From an uncultured Vampirovibrio sp. (lineage in GTDB: Bacteria; Cyanobacteriota; Vampirovibrionia; Gastranaerophilales; Gastranaerophilaceae): DNA of 64,000 nucleotides. Both the position numbers and the translations under genes were made by a program. The notes beneath the pieces are model-generated. The model saw only the letters and a list, made by a program, of their open reading frames with translations. It was not told the DNA's origin and ran no database searches. How positions within the stretch are numbered: position 1 is the stretch's first letter; each line of letters opens with the position of its first letter. This document shows, piece by piece, positions 18,067 through 27,730 of the stretch. The stretch spans positions 92,112 to 156,111 of the forward strand of contig CAJTLG010000005.1 of the NCBI GenBank assembly GCA_910577395.1, in the 5' to 3' direction.

Positions 18067-18234
18067 CTACTTAGTTTCTTTGTGAACGGTATGTTTGTTG
18101 CATCTGGAACAATGTTTTTTAAGTTCCATTCTTTCTTTCAGGGTTTTTTTGTTTTTTGTAGTTGTATAGTTTCTTTCTTTGCATTCTTCACATGCAAGTA
18201 CAACCATTTTATCGTTTTTTCCTTTAATTCCCAT
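18067..18234 (-). CDS. rpmG: 50S ribosomal protein L33
   Basis: The 55-residue protein has the zinc-ribbon cysteine pairs CEEC and CSRC and the family text RNYTTTKNKK and LKKHCSRCNKHTVHKE. AAAGGAG lies 8 bases before the ATG. It precedes tRNA-Trp, secE and nusG on the minus strand, the usual neighbourhood. All four zinc cysteines are kept. Confidence 0.95.
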   Translation of the reverse strand: MGIKGKNDKMVVLACEECKERNYTTTKNKKTLKERMELKKHCSRCNKHTVHKETK

Positions 18235-18275
18235 TTTATTTGCTCCTTTGTTATTTAAGGGAAATGTCGCCTATT

Positions 18276-18307
18276 AAAAAATGTCCCACTATCTTCGGAC
18301 ATTTTTT
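18276..18307. terminator. Hairpin terminator between pilT and rpmG
   Basis: AAAAAATGTCC pairs perfectly with GGACATTTTTT around a CACTATCTTC loop; both strands end in a T-run. It probably insulates the ribosomal block from pilT read-through. Confidence 0.7.
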
Positions 18308-18400
18308 CTATTCTATTCAATTTATGAACATGATAATTGTAGCAGGAACAAAATATTTGTAAAGGGCTAAAAACCATGATATTAAAGATATTTCGAAACT

Positions 18401-18430
18401 AAAAAAGCCCCGTCTTATGAACAGGGCTTT
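18401..18430 (-). terminator. Intrinsic terminator of pilT
   Basis: On the minus strand AAAGCCCTG pairs with the GGGGCTTT part of a stem followed directly by six T residues. It lies 20 bases past the pilT stop. Confidence 0.85.
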
Positions 18431-18449
18431 ATATATTTCATATTTGAAT

Positions 18450-19553
18450 TTACACTCCGAATGTTCTTGCAGCAGCGCCTGTTTGGATACCAAGCATTCT
18501 TTTTAATTCTTCGGGGTGTTGTGATTTTGAAATTGCATCCTGTTGGTCGATTAAATTCATTTTAAATAAATCGCGAAGTGCCATATCAAGGGTTTGCATG
18601 CCGGCACCTGCACCTGTTTGGATTGCTGAATAAATCTGGGCGGATTTTTGTTCACGTATAAGGTTTGCAATGGCATTATTTACAATCATTATTTCCTGTG
18701 CCATTACACGGCCTTTTTTAGTAAAACCGTCTTCAGATAATTTTGGAAGCAGTGTCTGAGAGAATACTGCAACAAGGCTGGTTGATAATTGAAGCCTTAT
18801 TTGCTGCTGCTGTCCCTGCGGGAATACGTCTATGATACGGTCAATGGTTTGGGAAGCGGATGAGGTGTGTAATGTACCCATTACCAAGTGGCCTGTTTCA
18901 GCTGCAGTCAGTGCAAGAGATATTGTTTCAAGGTCTCTCATCTCACCGATTAGTATAATATCAGGGTCTTCACGAAGGGCTGATTTCAGGGCATTTGCGG
19001 TAGAGCGTGTATCCTGTCCCAGTTCCCTTTGGTGAACAATACTTTTTTTAGAGGTGTGAATAAATTCTATAGGGTCTTCAATGGTTAGAATATGTTCTGT
19101 TCTTGAAGAGTTAATATAATCAATCATAGCGGCCAGTGTGGTGGATTTACCTGAACCTGTAGGCCCTGTTACCAAAATCAGGCCTCTTGGTTTATTGGCA
19201 ATTTTTTTCACTATATCGGGAAGGCCGAGTTCTTCAAATGTCGGGGGTTCAGAGTTAATTGTTCTGAATGCGGCAGCATAGTTGCCTTTGTCTTTATATA
19301 CGTTTACCCTGAAACGGCCTACACCGTGAAGTCCGTAACCAAAGTCAAGCTCCCAGTTTTGCTCTAATATACGTCTTTGTTCGTTTGTCAAAATCGGGAA
19401 AACTATTGTTTCAATATCATCGCCTGTTAAAACAGGAAGACTTGTTCTTATAAGTTCACCGTCAATACGGATAACAGGCGGTAAATCAGCCGAAATATGC
19501 AAGTCACTTGCATTTTTTTGCACCGTAAGCTCTAAAATTTCTTCAATTAACAT
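18450..19553 (-). CDS. pilT: Type IV pilus retraction ATPase PilT
   Basis: Hexameric inner-face motor that depolymerises type IV pili and so drives twitching (367 residues). Walker A is GPTGSGKST (130-138), the Asp box is LTIEDPIEF, Walker B LIGEMRDLETI, the His box MGTLHTSSA, and the C-terminal AIANLIRE corresponds to the AIRNLIRE motif specific to PilT. The N-terminal DLHIS start is typical. No other pilus gene is adjacent. It is monocistronic by appearance, with its own terminator. Confidence 0.95.
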   Translation of the reverse strand: MLIEEILELTVQKNASDLHISADLPPVIRIDGELIRTSLPVLTGDDIETIVFPILTNEQRRILEQNWELDFGYGLHGVGRFRVNVYKDKGNYAAAFRTINSEPPTFEELGLPDIVKKIANKPRGLILVTGPTGSGKSTTLAAMIDYINSSRTEHILTIEDPIEFIHTSKKSIVHQRELGQDTRSTANALKSALREDPDIILIGEMRDLETISLALTAAETGHLVMGTLHTSSASQTIDRIIDVFPQGQQQQIRLQLSTSLVAVFSQTLLPKLSEDGFTKKGRVMAQEIMIVNNAIANLIREQKSAQIYSAIQTGAGAGMQTLDMALRDLFKMNLIDQQDAISKSQHPEELKRMLGIQTGAAARTFGV

Positions 19554-19661
19554 ATGATTACAATTACTCCAAAATAAGATAATATACTAATAATATTACA
19601 TTTTGACTTGAAAAATGTAAATACCCTTAATACAAATATCCTATGAATTACGGATTAGGGG

Positions 19662-19691
19662 AAAATAAAAGCTCCCTTTAAATTTGGGAGC
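19662..19691 (-). terminator. Minus-strand intrinsic terminator
   Basis: GCTCCC / GGGAGC stem with an AT-rich loop; on the minus strand it is followed by TTTTATTTT. The only minus-strand transcript that could reach it is read-through from carB, which would run antisense across the XRE gene. Confidence 0.6.
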
Positions 19692-19796
19692 CACTGAATT
19701 AAACTTATCTATAGTTGATTTACCGCAATAATTCTACCCCTGCCTGGTCGGTCAAAAATAGGGTGAATCTTTGTATGTTGTTTAGGTTAGATTTTG

Positions 19797-19837
19797 TTCA
19801 TAATTTAGAACCTAATAATTAATATCTAAATTATGAA
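19797..19837. promoter_or_regulatory. Perfect 13-bp inverted repeat upstream of the XRE gene
   Basis: TTCATAATTTAGA and TCTAAATTATGAA flank a 15-base AT-rich centre. It lies 57 bases upstream of the small XRE regulator. There is no T-run, so it looks like an operator, possibly for autoregulation, rather than a terminator. Confidence 0.5.
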
Positions 19838-19893
19838 TTTAACTTTAGCATAGTGATATTAAAATGTCAATATCAAAAAAATGGTATTGAAAT

Positions 19894-20145
19894 ATGAGTA
19901 AGAATAAAGATATAAATAAACAAATAGCAGAGAGAATTGCCGAATTGAGATTGAAAAATAATCTTACGGTTGAAAAGTTGGCATGGAAAGGCGGCTTGTC
20001 CAAAAGTTGTGTCGGTTATGCTGTTAAAGGTACATTTGATACAAGAGTTTCAACGATTGCAGGTATTTGCGCAGCACTAAAAATCTCCCCTGCCGAATTT
20101 TTCAGTACATTTACTGAAATCCCTGAAATACCGGATGAAGAATAA
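19894..20145 (+). CDS. XRE-type helix-turn-helix regulator
   Basis: The 83-residue protein is essentially one Cro/C1-type domain: IAERIAELRLKNNLTVEKLAWKGGLS, then the recognition helix region KSCVGYAVKGTFDTRVSTIAGICAALKISPAEFF. Such proteins bind short palindromes as dimers; the inverted repeat 57 bases upstream is a natural candidate target. The ATG has no clear Shine-Dalgarno sequence. It converges on carB with a 4-base gap. Its target genes are unknown. Confidence 0.82.
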   Translation: MSKNKDINKQIAERIAELRLKNNLTVEKLAWKGGLSKSCVGYAVKGTFDTRVSTIAGICAALKISPAEFFSTFTEIPEIPDEE

Positions 20146-20149
20146 TATC

Positions 20150-23100
20150 TTAGAAAATTCCTAAGAATTTTTTCTTTCTGTAATTTGTAATGGTGTCAGA
20201 GCTTAGATTTGCACCTTTGTCATATGTTTTTACCGCGCTTAAATAAGCTCTTGCGGTATCGATACTTGTAAAGCAAGGTATGCCGTACATTTCAGCAATT
20301 GTTCTAATTTGAAACCCTGATGTTTGTGAATTTTTTCCTAAAGTAGGCGTATTTAAAACAAAGCTTAAACGGCCTTCTTTCATACGTTTTTGCAGTTTTT
20401 CCACCATAAATTTTTCAATCATTTTGGAAGGTACGCCGTTTTTCTCTAAAAATTTATGCGTACCCCAGGTTGCCATAATGAAAAACCCTTGCGAATAAAG
20501 CTTTTTCACTATTTTTAATGCAGGCTGTTTATAGTGGTCATTTAAGGAAATAAGCACCCTTTGCTTTCTTTGGCCGAATTTATATCCGCCTGCAATGAAC
20601 GCTTTTAATAAAGCCTTTTTATAGGAATAATCCACCCCTAAAACTTCGCCTGTGGATTTCATTTCAGGTGCAAGGGCAGGGTCTATCCTGTTTAGTTTTT
20701 GGAAACTGAATACGGGCATTTTTACGCATACAAGGTTTGTTTTCTTATATAATCCTGTACCAAAGCCCTGGCTTTTTATTGATTTTCCAAGTATTGCATT
20801 AATTGCAATTTTTGTCATCGGAATACCAGTAACCTTTGACATAATCGGTACTGTCCTTGAGGCACGCGGGTTTACTTCTATTACATAAACGGTATCATTT
20901 TTAATAATAAACTGAATGTTCATCAGGCCTATGATTTTAACCTTTTTAGCAATTTTTTTAGCGTATTCCACAAGCTTTTTTTCTTGGCTTTTTGTAATAT
21001 TGCGGGAAGGATAAATGCTCATAGAATCGCCTGAATGCACTCCTGCACGCTCTATATGTTCACATATTCCGGGGATTAATATATCATGCCCATCTGAAAT
21101 AGCATCTAATTCAACCTCAAGACCTTCAACATACTGGTCAATAAGCACAGGGTGTTCTCCTGCAAATTTTAAGGCCTCATTTATATAGGTTAAAAGCTCA
21201 TCATCATTGTAAACTACCTGCATGCCCCTACCGCCTATAACGTATGACGGCCTTACAAGTACCGGGTAGCCAAGTTCTTTTGTGACGCTAAGTGCTTCTG
21301 CAGCACTTTTTACGCCTCTGCCTTTTGGTTGGGGGATATTTAATTCGGATAAAAGTTTTTCAAAAACCTTTCTATCCTCAACCATATCAATACTTTCAAG
21401 CGTTGTGCCAAGGATTTTAACCCCTTGTTTAGCAAGTTTTGGGGCAAGATTAATAGCTGTCTGTCCGCCAAACTGCACCATTACACCGTACGGTTTTTCT
21501 TTTTTTACGATATTCATTACGTTTTCGGCGTTCATTGGTTCAAAATAAAGTCTGCTTGCAATGTCAAAATCGGTGGAAAGTGTTTCCGGGTTTGAATTTA
21601 CCATAACAGATTCATATCCGTTTTCTAAAATCGCTCTTGCTGCGTGTACGGAACAATAATCAAATTCTATACCCTGTCCAATCCTTATGGGGCCTGAGCC
21701 TAAGACTAATATATTTTCTTTCCCCTTTATGCTATCTGATTTTTGGGTGTATTCTGCCTTAAATTCAGCAAGTTCGCACTCTTCGCCATAGGTAGAATAA
21801 AAATACGGAGTAGATGCGTGGAATTCCCCCGCACATGTATCTACAATCCTGAATACAGCAGGATAATCATATTTTTTAAGCTCCTCCTCAGACATTTTTG
21901 AAATGGCGGAAATCTCAGAGTCTAAGTATCCAAAATCCTTTGCCCGCTTGTAAAGTTCTTCTGTGAGAGGTTTATTTTCAAGTTCAATTTCAAGATGCAC
22001 TATATCCTTAATTTGATTTATAAACCATGAGTCAATTTTTGTGATTTCTCTTATTTTTTGTACATCAAAATTGCGGCGTAAAGCCTCTGATACCCTGAAA
22101 ATACGCCTGTCATCCTGAATGTGTAAATCTTTAAGAAGTTCTTCATTTGAAAGATTTTCAAATTTGTAATGCAAAATGCCTGTGTGTTTATCTTCTAGCG
22201 ATGCCACAGCCTTTTTAAAGCTGCTTTTAAACGTACGTCCTATAGCCATAACTTCGCCCGTAGCCTTCATTTTGGTGCCAAGCATTCTATCGCCTGTTGC
22301 AAATTTATCAAACGGCCATTTGGGGATTTTTACAACTACATAATCAAGTGCCGGTTCAAATGCGGCAACGGTTTTGCCGGTTATTGCGTTTTTAATTTCA
22401 GATAGTTCATATCCTATGGCAATTTTTGTGGTTACTTTTGCTATAGGATATCCGGTTGCTTTTGAAGCCAGTGCCGAAGAGCGGCTTACACGCGGGTTTA
22501 CCTCTATTACATAATACTGGTTTGTCTTTGTATCAAGTGCATATTGCACATTGCAGCCGCCTTCAATCTTTAATGCTCTTATAATCTTTATTGCGGAGGT
22601 TCTTAACATTTGATATTCATTGTTTGTAAGGGTTTGAGAGGGTGCCACAACAAAGCTGTCCCCGGTGTGGATACCGATAGGGTCAATGTTTTCCATATTA
22701 CATATAATGATGCAGGTGTCGTTAGAATCCCTCATAACCTCGTATTCGACTTCTTTATAGCCTGCAATACTTTTTTCTACAAGCACCTGATTAATCGGGG
22801 ATTGCTGCAGGCCTGAATGTACGATTTCTTCGTATTCGGTTTCATTTTTGGCTATACCGCCCCCTGAGCCGCCAAGGGTGAATGCCGGGCGGATGATTAT
22901 AGGAAAACCTATTTTTTCAGCGAATTTTTTAGCATCTTCATAGCTTGAAACTATTTCACTGTCGGGGATTGGCTCTCCTATTTCATTCATCAGATTTTTA
23001 AACAATTCTCTGTCTTCCGCTTTTTTAATGGATTCAATGTTTGTACCCAAAAGCCTTACGTTATATTCTTTTAGAACCTCTGCTTTATCAAGTTCACATG

Positions 23101-23395
23101 CAAGGTTCAGGCCGGTTTGTCCGCCAAGAGAGGCTATAATGCCGTTTGGGCGTTCTTTTTTGATTATGGCAGTGAGGCTTTCAAGTGTCAGAGGTTCGAT
23201 ATAGACTTTATCTGCGATGTTTTCATCGGTCATAATCGTTGCGGGGTTTGAATTTACAAGTACCACCTCAATATCTTCTTCACGAAGTGCGCGGCAGGCC
23301 TGTACGCCCGCATAGTCAAATTCTGCTGCCTGGCCGATGACAATTGGGCCGGAGCCTATAACCAAAACTTTTTTTATACTAAAATCTTTTCCCAT
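20150..23395 (-). CDS. carB: Carbamoyl-phosphate synthase large subunit
   Basis: Makes carbamoyl phosphate from bicarbonate, ATP and ammonia supplied by CarA, feeding pyrimidine and arginine synthesis. The 1081-residue chain has the duplicated ATP-grasp halves (repeated blocks GSGPIVIGQAAEFDYAG and GSGPIRIGQGIEFDYC; YYVIEVNPRVSRSS and VYVIEVNPRASRT) and a C-terminal MGS-like regulatory domain (from about 940). It is the last gene of the pyr operon, 24 bases after carA. Full length with no break. Confidence 0.97.
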   Translation of the reverse strand: MGKDFSIKKVLVIGSGPIVIGQAAEFDYAGVQACRALREEDIEVVLVNSNPATIMTDENIADKVYIEPLTLESLTAIIKKERPNGIIASLGGQTGLNLACELDKAEVLKEYNVRLLGTNIESIKKAEDRELFKNLMNEIGEPIPDSEIVSSYEDAKKFAEKIGFPIIIRPAFTLGGSGGGIAKNETEYEEIVHSGLQQSPINQVLVEKSIAGYKEVEYEVMRDSNDTCIIICNMENIDPIGIHTGDSFVVAPSQTLTNNEYQMLRTSAIKIIRALKIEGGCNVQYALDTKTNQYYVIEVNPRVSRSSALASKATGYPIAKVTTKIAIGYELSEIKNAITGKTVAAFEPALDYVVVKIPKWPFDKFATGDRMLGTKMKATGEVMAIGRTFKSSFKKAVASLEDKHTGILHYKFENLSNEELLKDLHIQDDRRIFRVSEALRRNFDVQKIREITKIDSWFINQIKDIVHLEIELENKPLTEELYKRAKDFGYLDSEISAISKMSEEELKKYDYPAVFRIVDTCAGEFHASTPYFYSTYGEECELAEFKAEYTQKSDSIKGKENILVLGSGPIRIGQGIEFDYCSVHAARAILENGYESVMVNSNPETLSTDFDIASRLYFEPMNAENVMNIVKKEKPYGVMVQFGGQTAINLAPKLAKQGVKILGTTLESIDMVEDRKVFEKLLSELNIPQPKGRGVKSAAEALSVTKELGYPVLVRPSYVIGGRGMQVVYNDDELLTYINEALKFAGEHPVLIDQYVEGLEVELDAISDGHDILIPGICEHIERAGVHSGDSMSIYPSRNITKSQEKKLVEYAKKIAKKVKIIGLMNIQFIIKNDTVYVIEVNPRASRTVPIMSKVTGIPMTKIAINAILGKSIKSQGFGTGLYKKTNLVCVKMPVFSFQKLNRIDPALAPEMKSTGEVLGVDYSYKKALLKAFIAGGYKFGQRKQRVLISLNDHYKQPALKIVKKLYSQGFFIMATWGTHKFLEKNGVPSKMIEKFMVEKLQKRMKEGRLSFVLNTPTLGKNSQTSGFQIRTIAEMYGIPCFTSIDTARAYLSAVKTYDKGANLSSDTITNYRKKKFLGIF

Positions 23396-23419
23396 TATTT
23401 TTCCTCTGATTTACTTAAT

Positions 23420-24532
23420 TTATGCCATTTCTTCCGCTTTTCTTACGGGGGTTTGCTTGTATAGTCGCATTTTAGCTGTCCAATCGTCAAAAATTACAGC
23501 AGCGTCCGTAGGCCCCGGGTTTGCCTCCGGATGAAACTGCACGGCTTCAATTTTTAAACTGTCAGATTTAAACCCTTCCAGGGTGTCATCATTTAGATTT
23601 TTATAGGTCGCTTCCATAATCTTTGTTAAACTGGTTGTATCAACCGCATAGCCGTGGTTTTGGGATGTCATCATCACATGACGGTTTTCTAGGTTTACAA
23701 CTGGGTGGTTTGCCCCTCTGTGACCGTATTTTAGCTTATATGTTTTTGCGCCCAAAACAATAGAAAGCAGCTGATACCCAAGGCAAATACCAAAAATTGG
23801 TAGTTTTCCAACCAAATTGTTCAATGTTTTAATTTCAAATACACAGTCTGCAGGGTCCCCGGGGCCGTTAGATAAGAAAAGAGCATCAAAATTGCCGTTT
23901 AAAATCTCATCAGCCTCTGTATTTGCGGGAAATACGGTAATTTTGCAGCCTCTTTGAGCTAAACTGTCTGTTATACCTAATTTGCAGCCATAATCAATTA
24001 ATGCAAGATTAATATCGCCGTTTGGGTTTATTGTGTAAATTTTTTTGGTTGAAACCTCTAAAACCACGTCTTTATTTGGTTTATGGTAATTTAACATCAT
24101 CAATTTTTCTGGAAGATTGTGTTCATCGATGTTTTCGGTAGTGATAATGCAGTTCATAACCCCTTTTTCCCTTATTTTCTTTGTAAGGCAGCGGGTATCG
24201 ACACCTTCAATCCCTATTATATTGTGCTTTTTTAGGTATGAAGATATATTTTGTGTGCTTTTATAATGTGAATCGTTTTCACAGGAATTTTTTACCACAA
24301 ACCCTAAGCACCGCGGGTTTTCAGATTCAAAATCTGTGGGGTTTAGGCCGTAGTTGCCAATTTCAGGGTATGTCATTACTATTATTTGGTTTGCATATGA
24401 CGGGTCAGTCAAAATCTCCTGATAGCCTACCATAGAGGTATTAAAAACTATTTCGCCTATCGAAGTGCCTTGTGCTCCAAAGGATTTACCCTTTAGAACC
24501 GTGCCGTCCTCAAGTATTAATGCTGCAAACAT
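23420..24532 (-). CDS. carA: Carbamoyl-phosphate synthase small (glutaminase) subunit
   Basis: Hydrolyses glutamine and passes ammonia to CarB (370 residues). The N-terminal CarA-specific domain (VFNTSMVGYQEILTDPSY) is followed by a class I amidotransferase with the nucleophile in FGICLGYQ and the His-Glu pair in AVQFHPEANPGP. GGAG lies 7 bases before the ATG. The gene overlaps the end of pyrF by 16 bases. Confidence 0.97.
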   Translation of the reverse strand: MFAALILEDGTVLKGKSFGAQGTSIGEIVFNTSMVGYQEILTDPSYANQIIVMTYPEIGNYGLNPTDFESENPRCLGFVVKNSCENDSHYKSTQNISSYLKKHNIIGIEGVDTRCLTKKIREKGVMNCIITTENIDEHNLPEKLMMLNYHKPNKDVVLEVSTKKIYTINPNGDINLALIDYGCKLGITDSLAQRGCKITVFPANTEADEILNGNFDALFLSNGPGDPADCVFEIKTLNNLVGKLPIFGICLGYQLLSIVLGAKTYKLKYGHRGANHPVVNLENRHVMMTSQNHGYAVDTTSLTKIMEATYKNLNDDTLEGFKSDSLKIEAVQFHPEANPGPTDAAVIFDDWTAKMRLYKQTPVRKAEEMA

Positions 24533-25263
24533 TTTATTTCTCCAATTTCTTCATAAATTTTTTCCATAGCCTCAATTGGGTTTGGGGCTTGGGTTACAGC
24601 CCTACCGATAACCAAATAATCCGCCCCTTGTTCTATTGCAAATTTCGGGGTCGCAATTCTTTTTTGGTCATCTTTTGTGCTCCAGGCGGGCCTTATGCCA
24701 GGGCATAGCACCTTAAAATCAACCCCGCAAGTTTCTTTTATCTTTTTTGCCTCCAGTGATGAGGCTACAACGCCTGTCATACCTGCTTTTTTGGCTAATT
24801 TTGCAAGGCGGATTGCAAAATCTGAAACATCAGTATTGATTTCAAATTCATCATTCATAACATCCTGAGATATGCTTGTAAGCATAGTAACGGCAAGGAT
24901 TACGGGTGGTTTTTTGTTTAGTTTTTCGCTTGCTTTTTTAGCCCCCTGAACGGCTGCCTGCATCATCTTTAATCCGCCTGTGGCGTGCACATTAAAGAAA
25001 TTTGCACCTCGTAAAACCACGTTTTCACTGGCTTTTTCAACGGTGTTCGGGATATCGTGCAACTTTACATCAAGGAAAAAGTTGGAATTTTTGCCCGAAA
25101 TGTAGTCTACCACTTCGTTTCCATATTTTGTATAAAGCTGTAAACCGACTTTAAAGGTGCCGACATACGGATATAGACTATCTACAAGCTTTTTAGCATC
25201 TTCAATGTCCTCAACATCAAGCGCCAGAACGATTTTTTCTTTTATTTTTTCATTTATTTCCAT
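24517..25263 (-). CDS. pyrF: Orotidine-5'-phosphate decarboxylase (operon copy)
   Basis: Last step to UMP. The 248-residue TIM barrel shows KIVLALDVED, FKVGLQL (catalytic Lys), the catalytic DVKLHDIPNT (Asp-x-Lys-x-x-Asp), CPGIRP and VIGRAVTQAPNP, the phosphate-binding end. It overlaps pyrC by 10 bases and carA by 16 bases, so it is tightly coupled in the operon. A second, diverged pyrF lies at 30310 outside the operon. Confidence 0.96.
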   Translation of the reverse strand: MEINEKIKEKIVLALDVEDIEDAKKLVDSLYPYVGTFKVGLQLYTKYGNEVVDYISGKNSNFFLDVKLHDIPNTVEKASENVVLRGANFFNVHATGGLKMMQAAVQGAKKASEKLNKKPPVILAVTMLTSISQDVMNDEFEINTDVSDFAIRLAKLAKKAGMTGVVASSLEAKKIKETCGVDFKVLCPGIRPAWSTKDDQKRIATPKFAIEQGADYLVIGRAVTQAPNPIEAMEKIYEEIGEIKCLQH

Positions 25264-26246
25264 ATTACTTTTCCTTTTAGTTCGATATTTTCATAGGGTG
25301 AAATCTTGCATTTAGACTTGAATTTGGCCGCTTTAACAATCCATTTTTCATCAATATCAATTTTGATTTCACGTCTGTTTTCAACCCCCAAAATTTTTGC
25401 GGGGTTGTATGACATTTTTTCTATAATTTCATCCAAAGTAAGCACGCGCAATGCAAGCGGGAAGGCTGTTTCAAGCCCTGTTATTCCGTTTGGCGAGGCG
25501 GAATACGGCGCTAGCTTTTCATCTTTAGTGTGCGGGGCGTGGTCAGTTGCGATTACATCAATGGTTCCGTCTTTTAAGCATTCTATAACAGCCTCTCTGT
25601 CCGATTCTTTCCTGAGCGGGGGGTTCATCTTAAAGACTCCGTTTGATGTTACATTATTTTTTGTAAATGTAAAATAATGCGGAGCAGTTTCGCAGGTTAG
25701 CTTAAACCCTTGTGCTTTGGCCATTTTAATATGTTCAAGAGCGTTAGCGCTTGATATATGGCAAAAATGCAGCCTTGGATTAGGGCAAAGCCCTTTATTT
25801 GCAATATCTTGTACCGTTTTGAATGCCTCAATTTGCCATTTTACTTCATTTGCCTCATCTTCACAGTGTGAAAGTATTAATTCGCCTGACATTAGGGCGT
25901 TTTTAAAAATTTCTTTATCTAAAATCGGCAGTCCGTCGTTAGAAAAAGCAATGGCACCGGCATTTTTCAGGTTTTTAAAGTCGACAAGTTCTTTTGTATC
26001 AAGGTTTTTGGTTACGGCAGAAACCGGATAGACGTCTATATATTGATTTTTACTTGTTTTTTCTATTAAAAACCTTATTACATCAGGGTTATCAGCTACC
26101 GGCTTTGTATTTGGCATAATGCATACAGCACCAAAACCACCGGCTATTGCAGATGCCATGCCTGTTTCAAGGGTTTCCTTATCCGTGAAACCCGGCTCAC
26201 GAAAGTGTGCATGCATATCTATAAAGGCCGGAATAGTTTTAATCAT
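25254..26246 (-). CDS. pyrC: Dihydroorotase
   Basis: Cyclises carbamoyl aspartate to dihydroorotate. The chain starts almost directly with the metal-binding AFIDMHAHFREPG, so the N-terminal beta-sandwich strands usual in class I enzymes (about 420 residues) are mostly missing; it has about 330 residues. Other ligands are present: FSNDG (Asp), LILSHCED, LHFCHISS and DVIATDHAPHT. I chose the ATG at 26246, which has GAGGG 7 bases upstream and overlaps the pyrB stop; the frame opens at 26264. The class and any need for ATCase contact cannot be told from sequence alone. Confidence 0.92.
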   Translation of the reverse strand: MIKTIPAFIDMHAHFREPGFTDKETLETGMASAIAGGFGAVCIMPNTKPVADNPDVIRFLIEKTSKNQYIDVYPVSAVTKNLDTKELVDFKNLKNAGAIAFSNDGLPILDKEIFKNALMSGELILSHCEDEANEVKWQIEAFKTVQDIANKGLCPNPRLHFCHISSANALEHIKMAKAQGFKLTCETAPHYFTFTKNNVTSNGVFKMNPPLRKESDREAVIECLKDGTIDVIATDHAPHTKDEKLAPYSASPNGITGLETAFPLALRVLTLDEIIEKMSYNPAKILGVENRREIKIDIDEKWIVKAAKFKSKCKISPYENIELKGKVIWK

Positions 26247-27150
26247 TAGATTTTCCCTCTTCAAACAGCGTTTCTAAAATTGCCATTCTGGTAAAAACCC
26301 CGTTATGAGTTTGTTTTAGGATAGTTGCACCTTTTTTTGAATCAAGCAGGGCTGAAGATGCCTCTACGTCGCGGTTTACAGGTCCAGGGTGCATAAGAAT
26401 GCACTTTTCGGGGATATTTTTTTCTTTTAGCTGATAATTTTTAATATAATCCTCAAATTCAATTATACCTTGAATTCTTTCCTTTTGAATTCTTAAAGCC
26501 ATTACTATATCTGCATTTTGGACTGTTTTTTCCAGATTATCACTCCATTCAATATTTTTTAGCGTTTCATCCTTGAAATACGCGGGTGCCACGCATTTTA
26601 TGTTTATGCCAAATCTGGAAAGCAACTCTATATTTGATTTTGCAACACGCGAATGGCGTATATCTCCTATTATTACAAGGTTTAGGCCTTCTAAGTTTTT
26701 AAAATGCTCTTTGATTGTTACAAAATCAAGCAAAGCCTGGGTTGGGTGGCTCAAAGTGCCCTCCCCTGCATTGATTAAGGAGATAGGTTTAAAAAATTTA
26801 CGGCCTTTATTTTCATACTCAATGGTTCTTTTTATAAGGCCTTCTTCGGTTGTGCGGACTATGCAAGCGTCAAATCCAATGGCGGCAAGGTTATTTACGG
26901 TATCAAAAAATCCTTCTCCTTTAGTAATGGAAGATTTGGATGTTTCAAAATTATAAATGTTTGCACCAAGCTTATTTAGTGCCATTTCAAAGGAAAAATA
27001 CGTACGGGTAGAATTTTCAAAAAATATCATTGCAACCTGTTTCCCTTTGCAGGATAATGGTTTTGCACCGTTTTTAAGTTCCAGTGCACGCGTTGCAATT
27101 TTATTAATTTCTTCTGTTGAAAGGCTTTTAATATCAATTAAATGTTTCAT
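26239..27150 (-). CDS. pyrB: Aspartate carbamoyltransferase catalytic subunit
   Basis: Condenses carbamoyl phosphate with aspartate. Signature blocks are FFENSTRTYFSFE (carbamoyl-phosphate site), HPTQALLDF and MHPGPVNRDVE. The ATG at 27150 has GGAG 6 bases upstream; the frame extends to a TTG at 27162 inside pyrE. The 303-residue length is normal. No regulatory pyrI gene is present, so feedback control by nucleotide binding to PyrI is not expected here. Confidence 0.96.
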   Translation of the reverse strand: MKHLIDIKSLSTEEINKIATRALELKNGAKPLSCKGKQVAMIFFENSTRTYFSFEMALNKLGANIYNFETSKSSITKGEGFFDTVNNLAAIGFDACIVRTTEEGLIKRTIEYENKGRKFFKPISLINAGEGTLSHPTQALLDFVTIKEHFKNLEGLNLVIIGDIRHSRVAKSNIELLSRFGINIKCVAPAYFKDETLKNIEWSDNLEKTVQNADIVMALRIQKERIQGIIEFEDYIKNYQLKEKNIPEKCILMHPGPVNRDVEASSALLDSKKGATILKQTHNGVFTRMAILETLFEEGKSND

Positions 27151-27151
27151 T

Positions 27152-27730
27152 TTAAGCTCCAACTCTGCTTCCCGGCTTTACTATAGGTATATTTTCCTTA
27201 CACAGAGGGCAATTCGCGGGTTCGTATACAACAGGGTCGATTTTTAAAAGTGAATTAATTTTTAATTTATCATCCAGCTTTCCTTGTGTCCTGTCCACAA
27301 TACAGCCCACCCCGACTACTTCAGGTTCAAATTCTTTAACGGCATCCATTGTTTCAAAAATCGTCCTTGCAGTTGTTATAACATCTTCAATAATCACGAT
27401 TTTTTCGCCTTTTTTCAATGTATAGCCGCGTCTTAGCTGCATTTGGCCGTCTTTCCTTTCAACAAATAGATTTCGTTTGCCGGTTTGTTTTGCAACCTCG
27501 TAACCAAAGATTACAGCACCGATTGCGGGGGCAACAATTGTGTCAAACTCAATATTTTTAAGCTTTTCAGCTAATGCTTTACCTATTTTTTCAACCAAAT
27601 CAGGGTATTGATAAAGTTTTGCACATTGAAAATATGTATCCGAGTGCAGGCCTGATGTCAGGCAAAAATGCCCGTGTAACAGGCCGTCAGCCTTCATTAA
27701 AAGTTCTTTTACATCTATTATTTCAGTCAT
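27152..27730 (-). CDS. pyrE: Orotate phosphoribosyltransferase
   Basis: Joins orotate to PRPP to give OMP. The 192-residue PRTase shows VIIEDVITTARTIFETM (PRPP-binding loop) and FVERKDGQMQLRRGY (the flexible catalytic loop region). A C-terminal CPLC motif may bind metal and is found in a subset of these enzymes. It shares an ATGA overlap with pyrD. Confidence 0.95.
   Translation of the reverse strand: MTEIIDVKELLMKADGLLHGHFCLTSGLHSDTYFQCAKLYQYPDLVEKIGKALAEKLKNIEFDTIVAPAIGAVIFGYEVAKQTGKRNLFVERKDGQMQLRRGYTLKKGEKIVIIEDVITTARTIFETMDAVKEFEPEVVGVGCIVDRTQGKLDDKLKINSLLKIDPVVYEPANCPLCKENIPIVKPGSRVGA

Larger units (their letters stand above)
19554..19893. other. Intergenic region between pilT and the XRE gene
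   Basis: No gene seen. It holds a hairpin terminator for the minus strand (19662-19691) and a 13-base inverted repeat (19797-19837). The middle (19700-19790) shows no recognised motif. Confidence 0.6.

Noticed and set aside
17950..18258. 102-codon open frame on the plus strand
   Set aside because: Antisense of rpmG, whose zinc-ribbon protein is certain.
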